The notes under the pieces are model-generated. The model worked only from the letters and a program-made list of their open reading frames with translations. It was not told where the DNA came from and did no database searches. From positions 155,851 through 219,850 of the forward strand of contig NZ_RSEK01000006.1 of the NCBI RefSeq assembly GCF_003958635.1: a DNA stretch of 64,000 nt, in the 5' to 3' direction. Source of the DNA: Altericroceibacterium xinjiangense. GTDB taxonomy: Bacteria > Pseudomonadota > Alphaproteobacteria > Sphingomonadales > Sphingomonadaceae. Position numbers and translations under genes: made by a program. Shown one piece after another: positions 33,416 to 43,348 of the stretch (the first letter of the stretch is position 1; each line of letters opens with the position of its first letter).

Positions 33416-36400
33416 ATGAAGCTCAAGTACTTCCTAGCGGCAAGCGTCGCGCCCATCGCGGCTGCCACGATCCTGCCGGCTCCACTTGCCGCCCAGCAGA
33501 TCACCAGCGGAATCCAGGGCACGGTACTGGACGACATGGGAACGCCGATCAGGGGCGCCACAGTCACTGTCACCGACACCCGTACCGACACCTCGCGCAC
33601 GCTGAGCACCGGTCCGGAAGGCACCTTCAACGCTTCCAACCTCGTCACCGGCGGCCCTTACACGATCCAGGCCAACGCTCCGGGGTTCGAAGGCCAGACG
33701 ATTTCCGGCATCACCACGACGCTTCAGGGCGATACCAGCCTGAGGTTCACTCTTTCTTCTGGCGTTGGCGAAATCGTCGTCAGCGGCGCGCGCGTTTCTG
33801 TCACCCAGCTGGCCGTTGGTCCGGGCATGACCTTCAACGCCGACGTGCTGGAAGCCGCCCCGACCTTCAACCGAGACGTTCGTGACGTGATTCGCATCGA
33901 TCCGCGCGTCAGCCTTGACCGTGACGATGGCGGATCGGGCCAGGACCGCATTTCCTGCCTCGGCGGCAATGATCGCGGCAACTCCTTCACGGTGGATGCG
34001 ATCAGCCAGGGCGACATCTACGGCCTGAACGACACCGGCTTCTCCTCGCGCAGCTCGACCCCGATCCCGTACGACGCCATCCGCGAAACTTCGGTCGAGT
34101 TCGCGCCGTTCGACGTGGACTACGGTAACTTCACCGGCTGCGCGATCAATGTGGTCACCAAGTCGGGCACGAACACCTTCCACGGCGGCGGGTTCTTCGA
34201 ATATTCCAACAACGACCTTCGCGGTGAAACCGTGGAAGGGATCGCAGTCGCCCCGATCGAGCCGGAGAAGCGCTGGGGCGTCAATCTCGGCGGTCCGATC
34301 ATCAAGGATCGCCTGTTCGTGTTCGGCGCCTACGAGCACGCCGAAGCCGCGTTTTCGCAGGACGAAGGCCCGACCGGCGCCGGCTTCCCGATCGGGATCG
34401 AGGGCGTGACGCTCGATCAGTTCAACGAGATCACCGATATCCTTCGGGACAGCTACGGGGTCGATTCCGGCCCGCTGGTGCGGAGCCGTCCGTTCCAGAG
34501 CGACCGCTACTTCATCCGCGGCGACTTGCAGATTACCGACAATCACCGACTGGAAGCGACCTACCAGCGGCTGGAGGAATCGACCGTATTCGGCGATGAC
34601 ATGGCGTCCACCGGCTCTTTTGCCGGCACCATCGTCGGGGAAAACACCTTCCGCTACAGCGGCACGGAATCGAACTACTATTCCGGCCGCCTGTATTCGC
34701 AGTGGAGCGACGTCTTCTCGACCGAGTTGCGCTATTCCCGCTCCGAAGTGCAGGACCTTCAGGACCCGATCGGTGGGGGTGAGGCGCAATCGGACAACCC
34801 GATCCCGCGCATCATCGTCGGCGTCGACAACGGCACCGGCAGGCCGGGTGCAGTTGAAGTCGGCCCCGGATTCTCGCGTTCGGCCAACGATCTGCAGACC
34901 ACCGTCGATCAGGCGCGGTTTGCGATGAACTTCGATTTCGGCGCCCACCTCATCAAGGCAGGCGTGGAATACAACCGGGCCGACTTGTTCAACCTGTTCG
35001 TGCAGAACGCCACCGGCACGCTGGTGTTCGAGAACATCGACGACTTGCGCGAAGGCCTGCTTTCGACTGGGTCGGGTACCTTCAACACGCCCGCCAACAT
35101 CGTGAACGGAAGCGTCGCCGGCGCGTTCGGCAACTTCTCGTATTCCGGCGACATCCGCGATGCGGCTGCGGCCTTCCAGCGCGAAGTGTTTTCGCTGTTC
35201 GTGCAGGACGAATGGCAAGTGAACGATCGCCTCGGCGTCACCGCCGGCGTCCGGCTGGACACCTACGACGGCGGTTATCCCGACCTCAACCAGAACTTCT
35301 TCGACCGCTACGGTTTCCCGAACACGACCGGGTTCAGCGATCTCGATCCCCTGGTGATGCCGCGCGTCGCCTTCACCTACGACATGGACAATTTCTCCGT
35401 CCTGAGCGGGATCCAGCTGCGCGCCGGTGTCGGCGTGTTCTCGGGCGGTGATCCACTGGTCTGGTTCGGCAATGCCTTCCAGGGCAACGGCATCGGCAAT
35501 GCACAAGGCAGCTTGACGGATGCGGCCTGCCCGGATGGTCCGGTCGACGTGCTGGTCGGCGGGACCTTCACCGGGGTTCCGGCGTGTGTTCAGCAGTCCG
35601 GTTCGGATTTCGCGGCCCGCGGCCTCGGCGACACCCAGTCGATCAGCCCGGACATCACGATGCCGTCCGTCGTGCGCGCCAACATCGGCGTGATCACCGG
35701 GCTCGATTTCGCCCCCAGCGGGTTCTTCAGCGGGTGGAATCTCAACCTCGACTACATCTACAGCCACTACCGCAATCCGTTCACGATCGTGGATTTGTCG
35801 CAGACCGTCGATATCAGGGAGGGGCTGGCCGGCTACACCGTCGACGGACGCCCGATCTACGCGGCGATCGACCCGAACGTTACCGGATGCGACGCGACGC
35901 TGGTCGATCTCAATCCCGGTCCGGTTTACGAAGGCGTCACGGCGGCATGCTTCAACACCGGCCGCGACGATGAGCTGATGCTGACCAACTCGGGCGGGTA
36001 TGACAGCCACATCGCCTCGCTGATCCTGTCGAAGAACTTCCGCGGCGGCGTGTTCACCGACGCCGGCAACACCTTCTTCAGCTTCGGCTACTCCTACACC
36101 GACGCGCAGGACCGGCGGAACCTGTTCAACTCAACCGCGGGATCGAACTATGACGGCACGGCTGCCTTCGACCGGCAAAATCCGGATGTGAGCCGTGGCT
36201 TCTACTCGAGCAAGCACAACATCACCGTTGGCGCGAGCTTCGACAACGAGTTCGTGGCGGATTACGGTACCCGCCTCAGCTTCACGTTCGTCGCGCGGTC
36301 CGGCCGCCCGTACAGCCTGACGTTCGCCGGCGGCGGTGTGTTCAATGACAGCGCGTCGGGCAACGACAACGCACTGGTCTATCTGCCGACCGGGGTGACC

Positions 36401-36841
36401 GACCCGAACATCTCGCCGCTGTCGAACATGACTGCAGTGCAGGATCTAACCGATTGGGCCAGCTCGTACAGCTGCGCCGAGGATTACCTCGGCCAGACGA
36501 TCGAGCGGAACACCTGCTCCAACGACTGGTACTTCGACCTCGATCTTTCGCTGGCGCAAGAGATCCCGGGTCCTATGAGCATGTTCGGCGTTCGCGACGA
36601 CCGCCTGAGGCTGTACGCAACGATGGATAACTTCCTGAACTTCCTCGACGACGACTGGAACGTGCAGCACCGCCGCAACTACGTCGGCCTACAGGATGTG
36701 GCTACCGCGAGCGGCGTGGATGCGGAAGGGCGGTACATCATCACCCGGTTCAACGGTGCCGAGTCGATCGCCGAAGATAACCAGATCAACTTCAGCTCGT
36801 CCGTCTGGCGGCTGAAGGTCGGCATCAGCTACGACTTCTGA
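33416..36841 (+). CDS. Oar-like TonB-dependent receptor with carboxypeptidase-regulatory N-domain
   Basis: 1141 residues. Signal peptide ends near LAA-QQ. A CarboxypepD_reg beta-sandwich (about residues 25-110: GIQGTVLDDMGTPIRGATVTVTD in parts) precedes the plug (GEIVVSGARVSV, RDVRDVIRIDPRV, and INVVTKSGTNTFHGGGFFEY) and a large barrel ending in KVGISYDF. Such OmpA-related TonB receptors import large or poorly soluble nutrients. ATG at 33416 has GAGG upstream. A Pho-box-like site and the AMP nucleosidase downstream suggest a phosphorus-linked substrate; this is inference. Confidence 0.92.
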   Translation: MKLKYFLAASVAPIAAATILPAPLAAQQITSGIQGTVLDDMGTPIRGATVTVTDTRTDTSRTLSTGPEGTFNASNLVTGGPYTIQANAPGFEGQTISGITTTLQGDTSLRFTLSSGVGEIVVSGARVSVTQLAVGPGMTFNADVLEAAPTFNRDVRDVIRIDPRVSLDRDDGGSGQDRISCLGGNDRGNSFTVDAISQGDIYGLNDTGFSSRSSTPIPYDAIRETSVEFAPFDVDYGNFTGCAINVVTKSGTNTFHGGGFFEYSNNDLRGETVEGIAVAPIEPEKRWGVNLGGPIIKDRLFVFGAYEHAEAAFSQDEGPTGAGFPIGIEGVTLDQFNEITDILRDSYGVDSGPLVRSRPFQSDRYFIRGDLQITDNHRLEATYQRLEESTVFGDDMASTGSFAGTIVGENTFRYSGTESNYYSGRLYSQWSDVFSTELRYSRSEVQDLQDPIGGGEAQSDNPIPRIIVGVDNGTGRPGAVEVGPGFSRSANDLQTTVDQARFAMNFDFGAHLIKAGVEYNRADLFNLFVQNATGTLVFENIDDLREGLLSTGSGTFNTPANIVNGSVAGAFGNFSYSGDIRDAAAAFQREVFSLFVQDEWQVNDRLGVTAGVRLDTYDGGYPDLNQNFFDRYGFPNTTGFSDLDPLVMPRVAFTYDMDNFSVLSGIQLRAGVGVFSGGDPLVWFGNAFQGNGIGNAQGSLTDAACPDGPVDVLVGGTFTGVPACVQQSGSDFAARGLGDTQSISPDITMPSVVRANIGVITGLDFAPSGFFSGWNLNLDYIYSHYRNPFTIVDLSQTVDIREGLAGYTVDGRPIYAAIDPNVTGCDATLVDLNPGPVYEGVTAACFNTGRDDELMLTNSGGYDSHIASLILSKNFRGGVFTDAGNTFFSFGYSYTDAQDRRNLFNSTAGSNYDGTAAFDRQNPDVSRGFYSSKHNITVGASFDNEFVADYGTRLSFTFVARSGRPYSLTFAGGGVFNDSASGNDNALVYLPTGVTDPNISPLSNMTAVQDLTDWASSYSCAEDYLGQTIERNTCSNDWYFDLDLSLAQEIPGPMSMFGVRDDRLRLYATMDNFLNFLDDDWNVQHRRNYVGLQDVATASGVDAEGRYIITRFNGAESIAEDNQINFSSSVWRLKVGISYDF

Positions 36842-36852
36842 TCCGATGGGGG

Positions 36853-36887
36853 CCGGGCTGGCGGGAAAACCGCTGGCCCGGTTTTTT
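36853..36887 (+). terminator. Intrinsic terminator after the Oar-like receptor
   Basis: Stem built from CCGGGC (36853-36858) and GCCCGG (36876-36881) with an inner GCGG/CCGC pairing, then six T (36882-36887). It lies 11 bases after the receptor stop and separates it from amn. Confidence 0.82.
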
Positions 36888-36947
36888 CCGCGACCAACGC
36901 CAGTCCTTCGGGCTTTCGCGCAACGCGGCAGAGTGCAAGATGGCGGG

Positions 36948-38399
36948 ATGACAGATTCGGCTAACATCTCCCAAATTCTCGATGAACTGACCGAGATTTA
37001 CCAAAGTTCGGTCGATAACCTCAGAAGCGCGCTCGACGGCTATGTTCGCCATGGGAAGCGCCCTTCGGCGCAAGACCGGCAGGACCGCTGCTTCGGCTAT
37101 CCGGAACTGCGGGTGCGTTATGACGGCCGTCCGGCCCGATCCGCGCCGAGGCGGGCCTTTGCGCGGCTGAACCAGCCGGGCACGTATTCCTCCACGATCG
37201 CCCAGCCCGAGCTGTTCCAGGATTACCTGCGGAACCAGCTGGAACACATGGTGGCCGATTACGACGTGGAGATCACGGTCGCGCGGTCCGCGGTCGAGAT
37301 TCCTTACGCCTATGTCCTCGACGGCGCCGGACTTGATCTGGGGAATGTCAGCCCGACAGAGCTTTCACGCTGGTTTCCCTCCAACGAACTGGTCAACATC
37401 GGAGACGAAGTCGCCGACGGAACCTGGGTGCCCGGCCCCGGCATGGACCGGCCCCTGTCGCTGTTCGACGGCCCGCGGGCGGACTTCAGCCTGGCGCGGC
37501 TGAGGCACTACACCGGCACCCCTGCCGGGCATTTCCAGAACTTCGTGCTGTTCACCAACTATACCCGCTACATCGACGAATTCGTCCGCTACGCGGTGGG
37601 CGCGCTGCGCACCGGCGAGGGCGGCTATACCGGCTTGTCCGCGCCGGGGGCGATGTTCGACCGCAACGGGCTCGATGACGCGGAAGAGCAGATCGCCGCG
37701 GGAAGCTGGCGCAAGCACCAGATGCCCGCCTATCACCTGATGCGCGAAGGGCGGAACGGCATTTCGCTGGTCAACATCGGCGTCGGTCCCTCTAATGCGA
37801 AGACCATCTGCGATCACGTCGCGGTGCTGCGGCCGGAGGTGTGGATGATGATTGGCCATTGCGGCGGACTCCGTCCCAGCCAGACGATTGGCGACTACGT
37901 CCTTGCCCACGCGTATCTGCGCGATGACAACGTCCTTGATGACGTCCTGCCCGTGGAAATCCCGCTGCCGGCAATCGCCGAAGTGCAGCAGGCGCTGTTC
38001 GATTCGACCTTGGCCATCACCGGGGAAGACGAAGACAGCGTCAAGCAGCGCCTGCGGACCGGGACGGTCGTCACCACCGACGACCGCAACTGGGAGCTGC
38101 AGTTCACTCGCTCCGCCTTGCGGTTCAATCAGAGCCGCGCGGTTGCGATCGACATGGAATCCGCCACCGTCGCGGCCCAGGGATACCGCTTTCGGGTTCC
38201 ATACGGCACCCTGCTGTGCGTGTCCGACAAGCCGTTGCATGGCGAGCTCAAGCTGCCCGGACAGGCCAACGCATTCTACCAGCGCGCCGTGAGCCAGCAC
38301 TTGCGCATCGCGGTGGAGGCGGTGGACTTGCTCCGAAAGGAAGGCGACGCCCTGCACAGCCGCAAGCTGCGCAGCTTCGACGAGCCGCCGTTGCGCTGA
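36948..38399 (+). CDS. amn: AMP nucleosidase
   Basis: 483 residues, the E. coli Amn length. It hydrolyses AMP to adenine and ribose-5-phosphate. The N-terminal domain is followed by a nucleoside-phosphorylase fold: NIGVGPSNAKTICDHVAVLRP, MIGHCGGLRPSQ, DMESATVAAQGYRFRVPYGTLLCVSDKPLHGE in parts, with the purine-binding Glu in DMES. ATG at 36948 is preferred; an open frame from 36846 covers the terminator. In E. coli amn belongs to the Pho regulon, in line with the Pho-like box upstream of the neighbouring receptor. Confidence 0.94.
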   Translation: MTDSANISQILDELTEIYQSSVDNLRSALDGYVRHGKRPSAQDRQDRCFGYPELRVRYDGRPARSAPRRAFARLNQPGTYSSTIAQPELFQDYLRNQLEHMVADYDVEITVARSAVEIPYAYVLDGAGLDLGNVSPTELSRWFPSNELVNIGDEVADGTWVPGPGMDRPLSLFDGPRADFSLARLRHYTGTPAGHFQNFVLFTNYTRYIDEFVRYAVGALRTGEGGYTGLSAPGAMFDRNGLDDAEEQIAAGSWRKHQMPAYHLMREGRNGISLVNIGVGPSNAKTICDHVAVLRPEVWMMIGHCGGLRPSQTIGDYVLAHAYLRDDNVLDDVLPVEIPLPAIAEVQQALFDSTLAITGEDEDSVKQRLRTGTVVTTDDRNWELQFTRSALRFNQSRAVAIDMESATVAAQGYRFRVPYGTLLCVSDKPLHGELKLPGQANAFYQRAVSQHLRIAVEAVDLLRKEGDALHSRKLRSFDEPPLR

Positions 38400-38560
38400 A
38401 AGCGCGGTGGAGGGGAACGTCGCCGATGCTGGACGGAGCGGGAAAGTAAGGCCCGCTGACCCGGCGCCTTGCCTGGCGGGGCGAGCGGTAGACCGCTACC
38501 GAACGGGCGGCCGCCGATTGCATGTCGACACGTGCGATAGAATGCAGCTAACGGCCGGTC

Positions 38561-38776
38561 ATGACCGTTTTCGCGACCATCATTAACGCCGCCACTGGCG
38601 AGCCCGTGCAGAAGATGAAGTTCGGCCGAATGCCGCGTGTCGGCGCCAGCTTCAACCTGGAAACGGGGGAACTGGTGTCCGCCCAGCGGATCGAAGTGGG
38701 CAAGCCTGCGCCGGGCAAGTTCATTTCCCCGGTAAGCATCTGGGTCGCTCCTCCGCGCAACGACAGGCAGCCGTAG
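38561..38776 (+). CDS. Small protein of unknown function
   Basis: 71 residues: MTVFATIINAATGEPVQKMKFG... with TGEPVQ and FISPVSIWVAPP. It looks like a compact beta-strand protein without signal or membrane span. The ribosome site is weak (GGCCGG). The reading is coherent and is followed after 8 bases by another short frame on the same strand. Family not recognised. Confidence 0.5.
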   Translation: MTVFATIINAATGEPVQKMKFGRMPRVGASFNLETGELVSAQRIEVGKPAPGKFISPVSIWVAPPRNDRQP

Positions 38777-38784
38777 CTCGCACG

Positions 38785-38979
38785 ATGGAAAAGCGTGCTC
38801 CTTCATCCAACCCGATCACCCGGGCACGCCTTCAGGTCGAAGCCGAGGTTCCGCCCTCGCGCCGCGGGCCCGGCTGGGATCGCCACTGGCGCGAACTGGA
38901 AGCCTATTTCGACGCGCAAGGCGATTGGTCATTTCCGCCCAGCGGAAAGGCAGAGCCGGAAAGCGGAGAAACCGACTGA
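38785..38979 (+). CDS. Small protein of unknown function
   Basis: 64 residues, charged and Pro-rich, with a WDRHWRELEAYFDAQGDWSF core that looks like a short helix. It starts 8 bases after the previous small frame and ends 44 bases before the YhiN-like gene. No clear ribosome site. It may be real or a chance frame in GC-rich DNA. Confidence 0.38.
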   Translation: MEKRAPSSNPITRARLQVEAEVPPSRRGPGWDRHWRELEAYFDAQGDWSFPPSGKAEPESGETD

Positions 38980-39023
38980 CCATCGGCCGCAAACCGGCAG
39001 ATGGGCGGCCTGAGCGCTGAACC

Positions 39024-40196
39024 ATGGAACGCTACGACGCAATCATTCTTGGAGCCGGAGCCGCAGGCCTCCTGTGTGCCGCGGAGGCAGGCCGCCGGGG
39101 GCGCCGCGTGCTGGTGATTGAGCAGGCCGATCGGCCGGGCAAGAAGATCCTGATTTCGGGCGGCGGCCGGTGCAACTTCACCAACATCAACACCGCGCCG
39201 GACAAATACCTTTCCGCCAACCCCCATTTCGCGAAGTCGGCGCTCAGCCGCTACACGCCTCAGGACTTTCTTGCGCTGGTGGAAAGGCACGGGATCGCCT
39301 GGCACGAAAAGACGCTGGGCCAGCTGTTCTGCGATGGGTCCGCCCGCCAGATCGTGGACATGTTGCTGGACGAATGCGCGCGGGGCGACGTCACGCTCGC
39401 TTGTGGGGAAGCGATTTCGGACGTTTCGAAAACGGAAAGCAGCTTCGCAGTGTCAACGTCCGGCCGCTCCGCCACTGCGCCCGCGCTGGTGATCGCGACC
39501 GGCGGCCCGTCGATCCCGAAGATGGGCGCGACAGGATTTGCTTACGACCTTGCCCGCAAATTCGGCCTGAAAGTCGTGGAGCCGAGGCCCGCCCTCGTAC
39601 CGCTGACGCTTGGCGGAGAGGACGTCCTGTTCCGCGACCTTTCCGGAGTGGCCGCGGACGTGGTCGCGCGTTGCGGCCGGACGGCCTTCCGCGAAGCCGC
39701 CTTGTTCACGCATCGCGGCTTGTCCGGTCCCGCGATCCTCCAGATTTCCTCCTATTGGCGCAATGGGGAGGAAATCGGGATCGACTTCCTGCCGGACCGT
39801 TCCGAAGGCTGGCTGCTTGAGAGCAAGCGCGTGGAGCCGCGCACGAGTCTGCGCCAATTGCTGCGCGCGGCGCTGCCCGATCGGCTGGCGGATACGCTGG
39901 ATGATCGGATCGGCCTTGCAGGGCCCCTCTCCGGCTTGCGGGATGCGGACTTGCGGATCGCGGAACAGAGGCTTTCCGACTGGCGCTTTTGCCCCAACGG
40001 CAGCGAAGGCTTCGCCAAGGCAGAAGTCACCGCTGGCGGGATCAGCACGGCGGAATTGTCCTCAAAGACGATGGAGGCCAGACGCGTGCCCGGCCTCCAT
40101 GCCATCGGCGAAGCCGTCGATGTGACCGGCTGGCTGGGCGGGTACAATTTCCAGTGGGCCTGGGCCAGCGGCTGGGCCGCGGCTCAGGCGCTCTGA
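39024..40196 (+). CDS. YhiN/HI0933-type FAD-dependent oxidoreductase
   Basis: 390 residues. GAGAAGLLCAAEAGRRG dinucleotide-binding start, then the family signature GKKILISGGGRCNFTN near residue 45. GDGSARQIV-like motifs (CDGSARQIVDML), VIATGGPSIPKMGATG and the C-terminal VTAGGISTAELSSKTME and DVTGWLGGYNFQWAWASG are typical. The cellular reaction of this family is not established; some members act in flavin- or selenium-related redox chemistry. Convergent with the next receptor gene, 18 bases apart. Confidence 0.92.
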   Translation: MERYDAIILGAGAAGLLCAAEAGRRGRRVLVIEQADRPGKKILISGGGRCNFTNINTAPDKYLSANPHFAKSALSRYTPQDFLALVERHGIAWHEKTLGQLFCDGSARQIVDMLLDECARGDVTLACGEAISDVSKTESSFAVSTSGRSATAPALVIATGGPSIPKMGATGFAYDLARKFGLKVVEPRPALVPLTLGGEDVLFRDLSGVAADVVARCGRTAFREAALFTHRGLSGPAILQISSYWRNGEEIGIDFLPDRSEGWLLESKRVEPRTSLRQLLRAALPDRLADTLDDRIGLAGPLSGLRDADLRIAEQRLSDWRFCPNGSEGFAKAEVTAGGISTAELSSKTMEARRVPGLHAIGEAVDVTGWLGGYNFQWAWASGWAAAQAL

Positions 40197-40214
40197 CCCA
40201 AGCCTTCCTTCCCC

Positions 40215-43151
40215 TCAGTACCGCACCCGGACGCCAATCCTGTAGGTCCGGCCAACCACGTCATAGAGCACGTTGTTCGTCGGGCCGAAGCTGGACGGAA
40301 TGTTCACCGGCGGATCCTTGTCGAACAAGTTCGATACCACGCCGTAAAGCTGAAGGCTGCGGTCGGCATCCCTCCACAGATCGTAGCTCGCGTTGAGGTT
40401 CACGTATGTCCATGCGCCGACCGAGTTGTCGTTGATGCTGTTGGGCAGCAGCGGATCGTAACCTTCCTCATCGGGGCCGATCAGCGAGGTGTTGTAGCGT
40501 CCGCCGGAGATGTGCCGGACTTGCACTTGCGCCTCGAACGGCTCGCTCGAATACGTCACGTAGCCGTTGATGATGTAACGCGGCACGCCCGAAGGCTGCG
40601 ATACAGGGGAGCCGACCATGTTGGCCCGGTCCACCGCTACTCCGCTCGAATCCACGGTGGTCAGATCATCGACAATCGTGCTGAGGACCCGCAGCGAAAC
40701 GTTGTCGTCGGAATTGCTCCAGATGCTGGACAGCGGCAGCGAATAATAGGCCTCTATGTCCCAGCCCCGCGTGATCAGCGTGTTGAGGTTGAGGTTGTAG
40801 TTGCGAACCGTGCTGATCGTGCCGCTCGCATCGCGATCGACGAAGGAACACAAGTCCGTGGCTCCTTCGAAACAGCGATCCACGATGACCTGAGCGCCGA
40901 GGGTGGAGACCGCCCCTTCAAGCTCGATGTCGTAGTAGTCGACCGACAAGCGGAACGCGCCGGGACCGATGCGGGGCTGCAGCACGACGCCCGCGGTCCA
41001 GGTGTCGGCGACTTCCGCCTGGAGATCGGCATTCCCGGCGAGCAGCACGGACGAAAGGACCTGCGCGCCCGTCTGCGGATCGAGGATCGACTGGAAAGAC
41101 GTCTGCGTCGGGCCGAACAACTCGAAGATATTGGGCGCACGGATGTCGCGGGAGCGTGTGGCCCGCAGGCGCACCCAGTCGAACGGCGCCCAGTCCGCGC
41201 CGACCTTCCAGGTCGTGACCGAACCGCTGGTGCTGTAGTCCGTCAGGCGAACCGCGCCGTTCAGCTCCGCCGTAGAGGTGAGCGGCAGGACCGCTTCGGC
41301 GAATCCCTCCCACACCTCTACCTGACCATCGATCGGAGAGCCGGGCCCGGTGTAGAAGTCCAGCGCCCGGGAGATCGGGTCGGCCGTGCCTTCCGCGATG
41401 TCCTTGCGGTATTCGATGCCGGTGGCGACGGCCAGTGGACCGGCCCACAAGTCCACCACTTCGCCCTGCACGGCTGCGGACGCGACGTGCTGGGTCAGCT
41501 CCGTGGTCTGCATTACGGTGCCGGTGACATAGTCGATGGCAGCTTGCGACGGGCTGCCTGCGCCAAAGATGTTCAGCGGCTCGCATCCCGCGGCCGCGGG
41601 ATTGCCGTTGAGCACCGCCCGGCAAACAGGGGCGCCGGTGACAGGATCCCTCACCGCGTCGATCGCGAAGTTCATCCGGGAATTGATGGTAGTGTTGAAG
41701 CCGAGCTGCGAATAATCGGTCCGGCCGAACTGGTAGTAGGCATCGAAGGTCCAGTCGCGCCAGACATCGCCTTTCGCACCCACCACCCCGCGGTAGGTTG
41801 CCCGCTCCACCTGCCCGCGCTGCGGCCCGATATCATTCCAGATGCGGGCGACCGGGATGACCGGAAGGCCGAACTGGTCCATCCCGGCCGCGACGGCAGT
41901 GGGAAGGAAGGCGTTGTCCCGGGTAATAATCCGGGGCGCGAGGTCGCGCCGCTGCGCGCCGAGCGTGCTCGCTTCTACCCGGCCGTAAGACCCTTCGGCA
42001 AAGACTGTCAGCGCGTCCGACACATCGTATTCGGCATGGGCGAACGAGTTCACCCGGCGGCTTGGCGAGGAAATCGGGTACCACTGATAGAAGGCGAGCT
42101 GGGGATCGCCGCCCCCGCTCTGGAAGATGCCCGCACCGAAGTAGGTGCCGTAATCGTGGCGGAAGATCGTCCCGTCAGGGTTGAACTCGATCCCGCGCAG
42201 CGGACCGCCGATAATCTGGCCGTTGAACGTCGCTGTGGCCACCCGCGTGTTCGGCAGGATGAGGGTGGCGGGGTCTCCCGCCGAGACGCGGCCCAGTTCC
42301 GGCCGGGCGGGATTCACAACAGGATTGCTGACGGTGTTGTAGCTGAGCGCACACCAGTCACGCGAATAGCAATTGCCGGTTCCCTTGTCGTCCACCAGTT
42401 CCACGCCCATCACGAACCGGCCGCGTCCGTCGGCAAACCCCGATCCCCCCGCCAGCGAGAGAACGAGTTCCTCGTCATCGCCTTCCTCGGCCAGCCCGTA
42501 CTGCACCTGCCCGCGGATGCCCTCAAGATTGGTATCGATGATCAGGTTGACGACGCCTGCGACAGCGTCCGAACCGTAGGCGGCGGATGCACCGCCGGTG
42601 ACGACTTCCACGCGTTCGACAAGCGAAGTCGGGATCATGTTGAGATCGACCGTGTTCGCCGGCGCGAAGCCGCTGCCGGAAACGGTCGCGGGCACGACCC
42701 TGCGCCCGTCGATCAGCACGAGCGTGCGGTTCGCCCCGAGCCCGCGCAAGTCAGCGCTGCTGGCGCCGATGTTGTTCATGAAGATCGCGGTGGTCGCCGC
42801 GGTCGCTTGTGGGCGGAAGGCCGGGATGTCGTTCAGCACCTGCGCAATATTGCTCGCGCCCTGGCGTGCGATCTGCTCCTGCCCGACCAGTGTCAGCGGG
42901 GTCGGCGCATCGAAGCCCGACCGTGCGATGCGCGAGCCGGTGACGACAATCGGCTCACCGGTCGCGGCCGTGTCGATTCCCCGCTCATTCACCAAGGGAG
43001 ACGGATCTTCGGGCACCGGGTTCGTCGCCGGCCCCACAACCGCTTGCGCCTGGGCGGCCGAAGCCATGGCCCCTGCGAGCGCCAGCGCCAGGAAACTGGT
43101 GCCTGACCGCATGAACAGCCGCCGCACATGCACATCGGGAATCGATCCCAT
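40215..43151 (-). CDS. TonB-dependent receptor of the DUF3237/MarR cluster
   Basis: 978 residues. Signal peptide ends at AQA-QA. The plug starts GEPIVVTGSRIARSGFDAPTPLTLV, with LRGLGANRTLVLIDGRRVVP, VEVVTGGASAAYGSDAVAGVVNLI, all typical of the receptor class common in sphingomonads. The barrel ends RIGVRVRY. ATG at 43151 follows GGGGAGAG; the frame remains open to 43301. It is divergent from marR and shares a 16-base dyad with it, so its substrate is probably the compound handled by the plus-strand genes. Confidence 0.92.
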   Translation of the reverse strand: MGSIPDVHVRRLFMRSGTSFLALALAGAMASAAQAQAVVGPATNPVPEDPSPLVNERGIDTAATGEPIVVTGSRIARSGFDAPTPLTLVGQEQIARQGASNIAQVLNDIPAFRPQATAATTAIFMNNIGASSADLRGLGANRTLVLIDGRRVVPATVSGSGFAPANTVDLNMIPTSLVERVEVVTGGASAAYGSDAVAGVVNLIIDTNLEGIRGQVQYGLAEEGDDEELVLSLAGGSGFADGRGRFVMGVELVDDKGTGNCYSRDWCALSYNTVSNPVVNPARPELGRVSAGDPATLILPNTRVATATFNGQIIGGPLRGIEFNPDGTIFRHDYGTYFGAGIFQSGGGDPQLAFYQWYPISSPSRRVNSFAHAEYDVSDALTVFAEGSYGRVEASTLGAQRRDLAPRIITRDNAFLPTAVAAGMDQFGLPVIPVARIWNDIGPQRGQVERATYRGVVGAKGDVWRDWTFDAYYQFGRTDYSQLGFNTTINSRMNFAIDAVRDPVTGAPVCRAVLNGNPAAAGCEPLNIFGAGSPSQAAIDYVTGTVMQTTELTQHVASAAVQGEVVDLWAGPLAVATGIEYRKDIAEGTADPISRALDFYTGPGSPIDGQVEVWEGFAEAVLPLTSTAELNGAVRLTDYSTSGSVTTWKVGADWAPFDWVRLRATRSRDIRAPNIFELFGPTQTSFQSILDPQTGAQVLSSVLLAGNADLQAEVADTWTAGVVLQPRIGPGAFRLSVDYYDIELEGAVSTLGAQVIVDRCFEGATDLCSFVDRDASGTISTVRNYNLNLNTLITRGWDIEAYYSLPLSSIWSNSDDNVSLRVLSTIVDDLTTVDSSGVAVDRANMVGSPVSQPSGVPRYIINGYVTYSSEPFEAQVQVRHISGGRYNTSLIGPDEEGYDPLLPNSINDNSVGAWTYVNLNASYDLWRDADRSLQLYGVVSNLFDKDPPVNIPSSFGPTNNVLYDVVGRTYRIGVRVRY

Positions 43152-43298
43152 GCTTCTCTCCCCTGTATCGCGGTTTATCCGCTCTTGCGGTCTTCCCCCA
43201 CCGCAGTGTTCCGTCGGAAACGGGCGGGGTGCCGCTTGTCTGTATGCCCACGGTTCCTGAAACACATCCGGAGTGGGGCAATCCTGGACAAGTTCCAT

Positions 43299-43314
43299 CA
43301 ACTCGATTGAGTTG
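43299..43314. promoter_or_regulatory. Palindrome, likely MarR operator
   Basis: CAACTC-GATT-GAGTTG is a perfect 6-4-6 dyad in the 197-base gap between the divergent receptor and marR genes. It ends 34 bases before the marR ATG. MarR proteins bind 16-20 base dyads of this type, usually before their own gene. The assignment is inferred from position. Confidence 0.55.
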
Positions 43315-43348
43315 TCAATGAACCGCAGGACCTTTAACGGATCGGGCC

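Noticed and set aside
33434..36010. An 858-codon open frame on the minus strand
   Set aside because: It is antisense to the Oar-like receptor, whose protein has clear family motifs along its full length. The antisense translation shows only Arg/Gly/Val-rich mirror sequence, as expected in GC-rich DNA.
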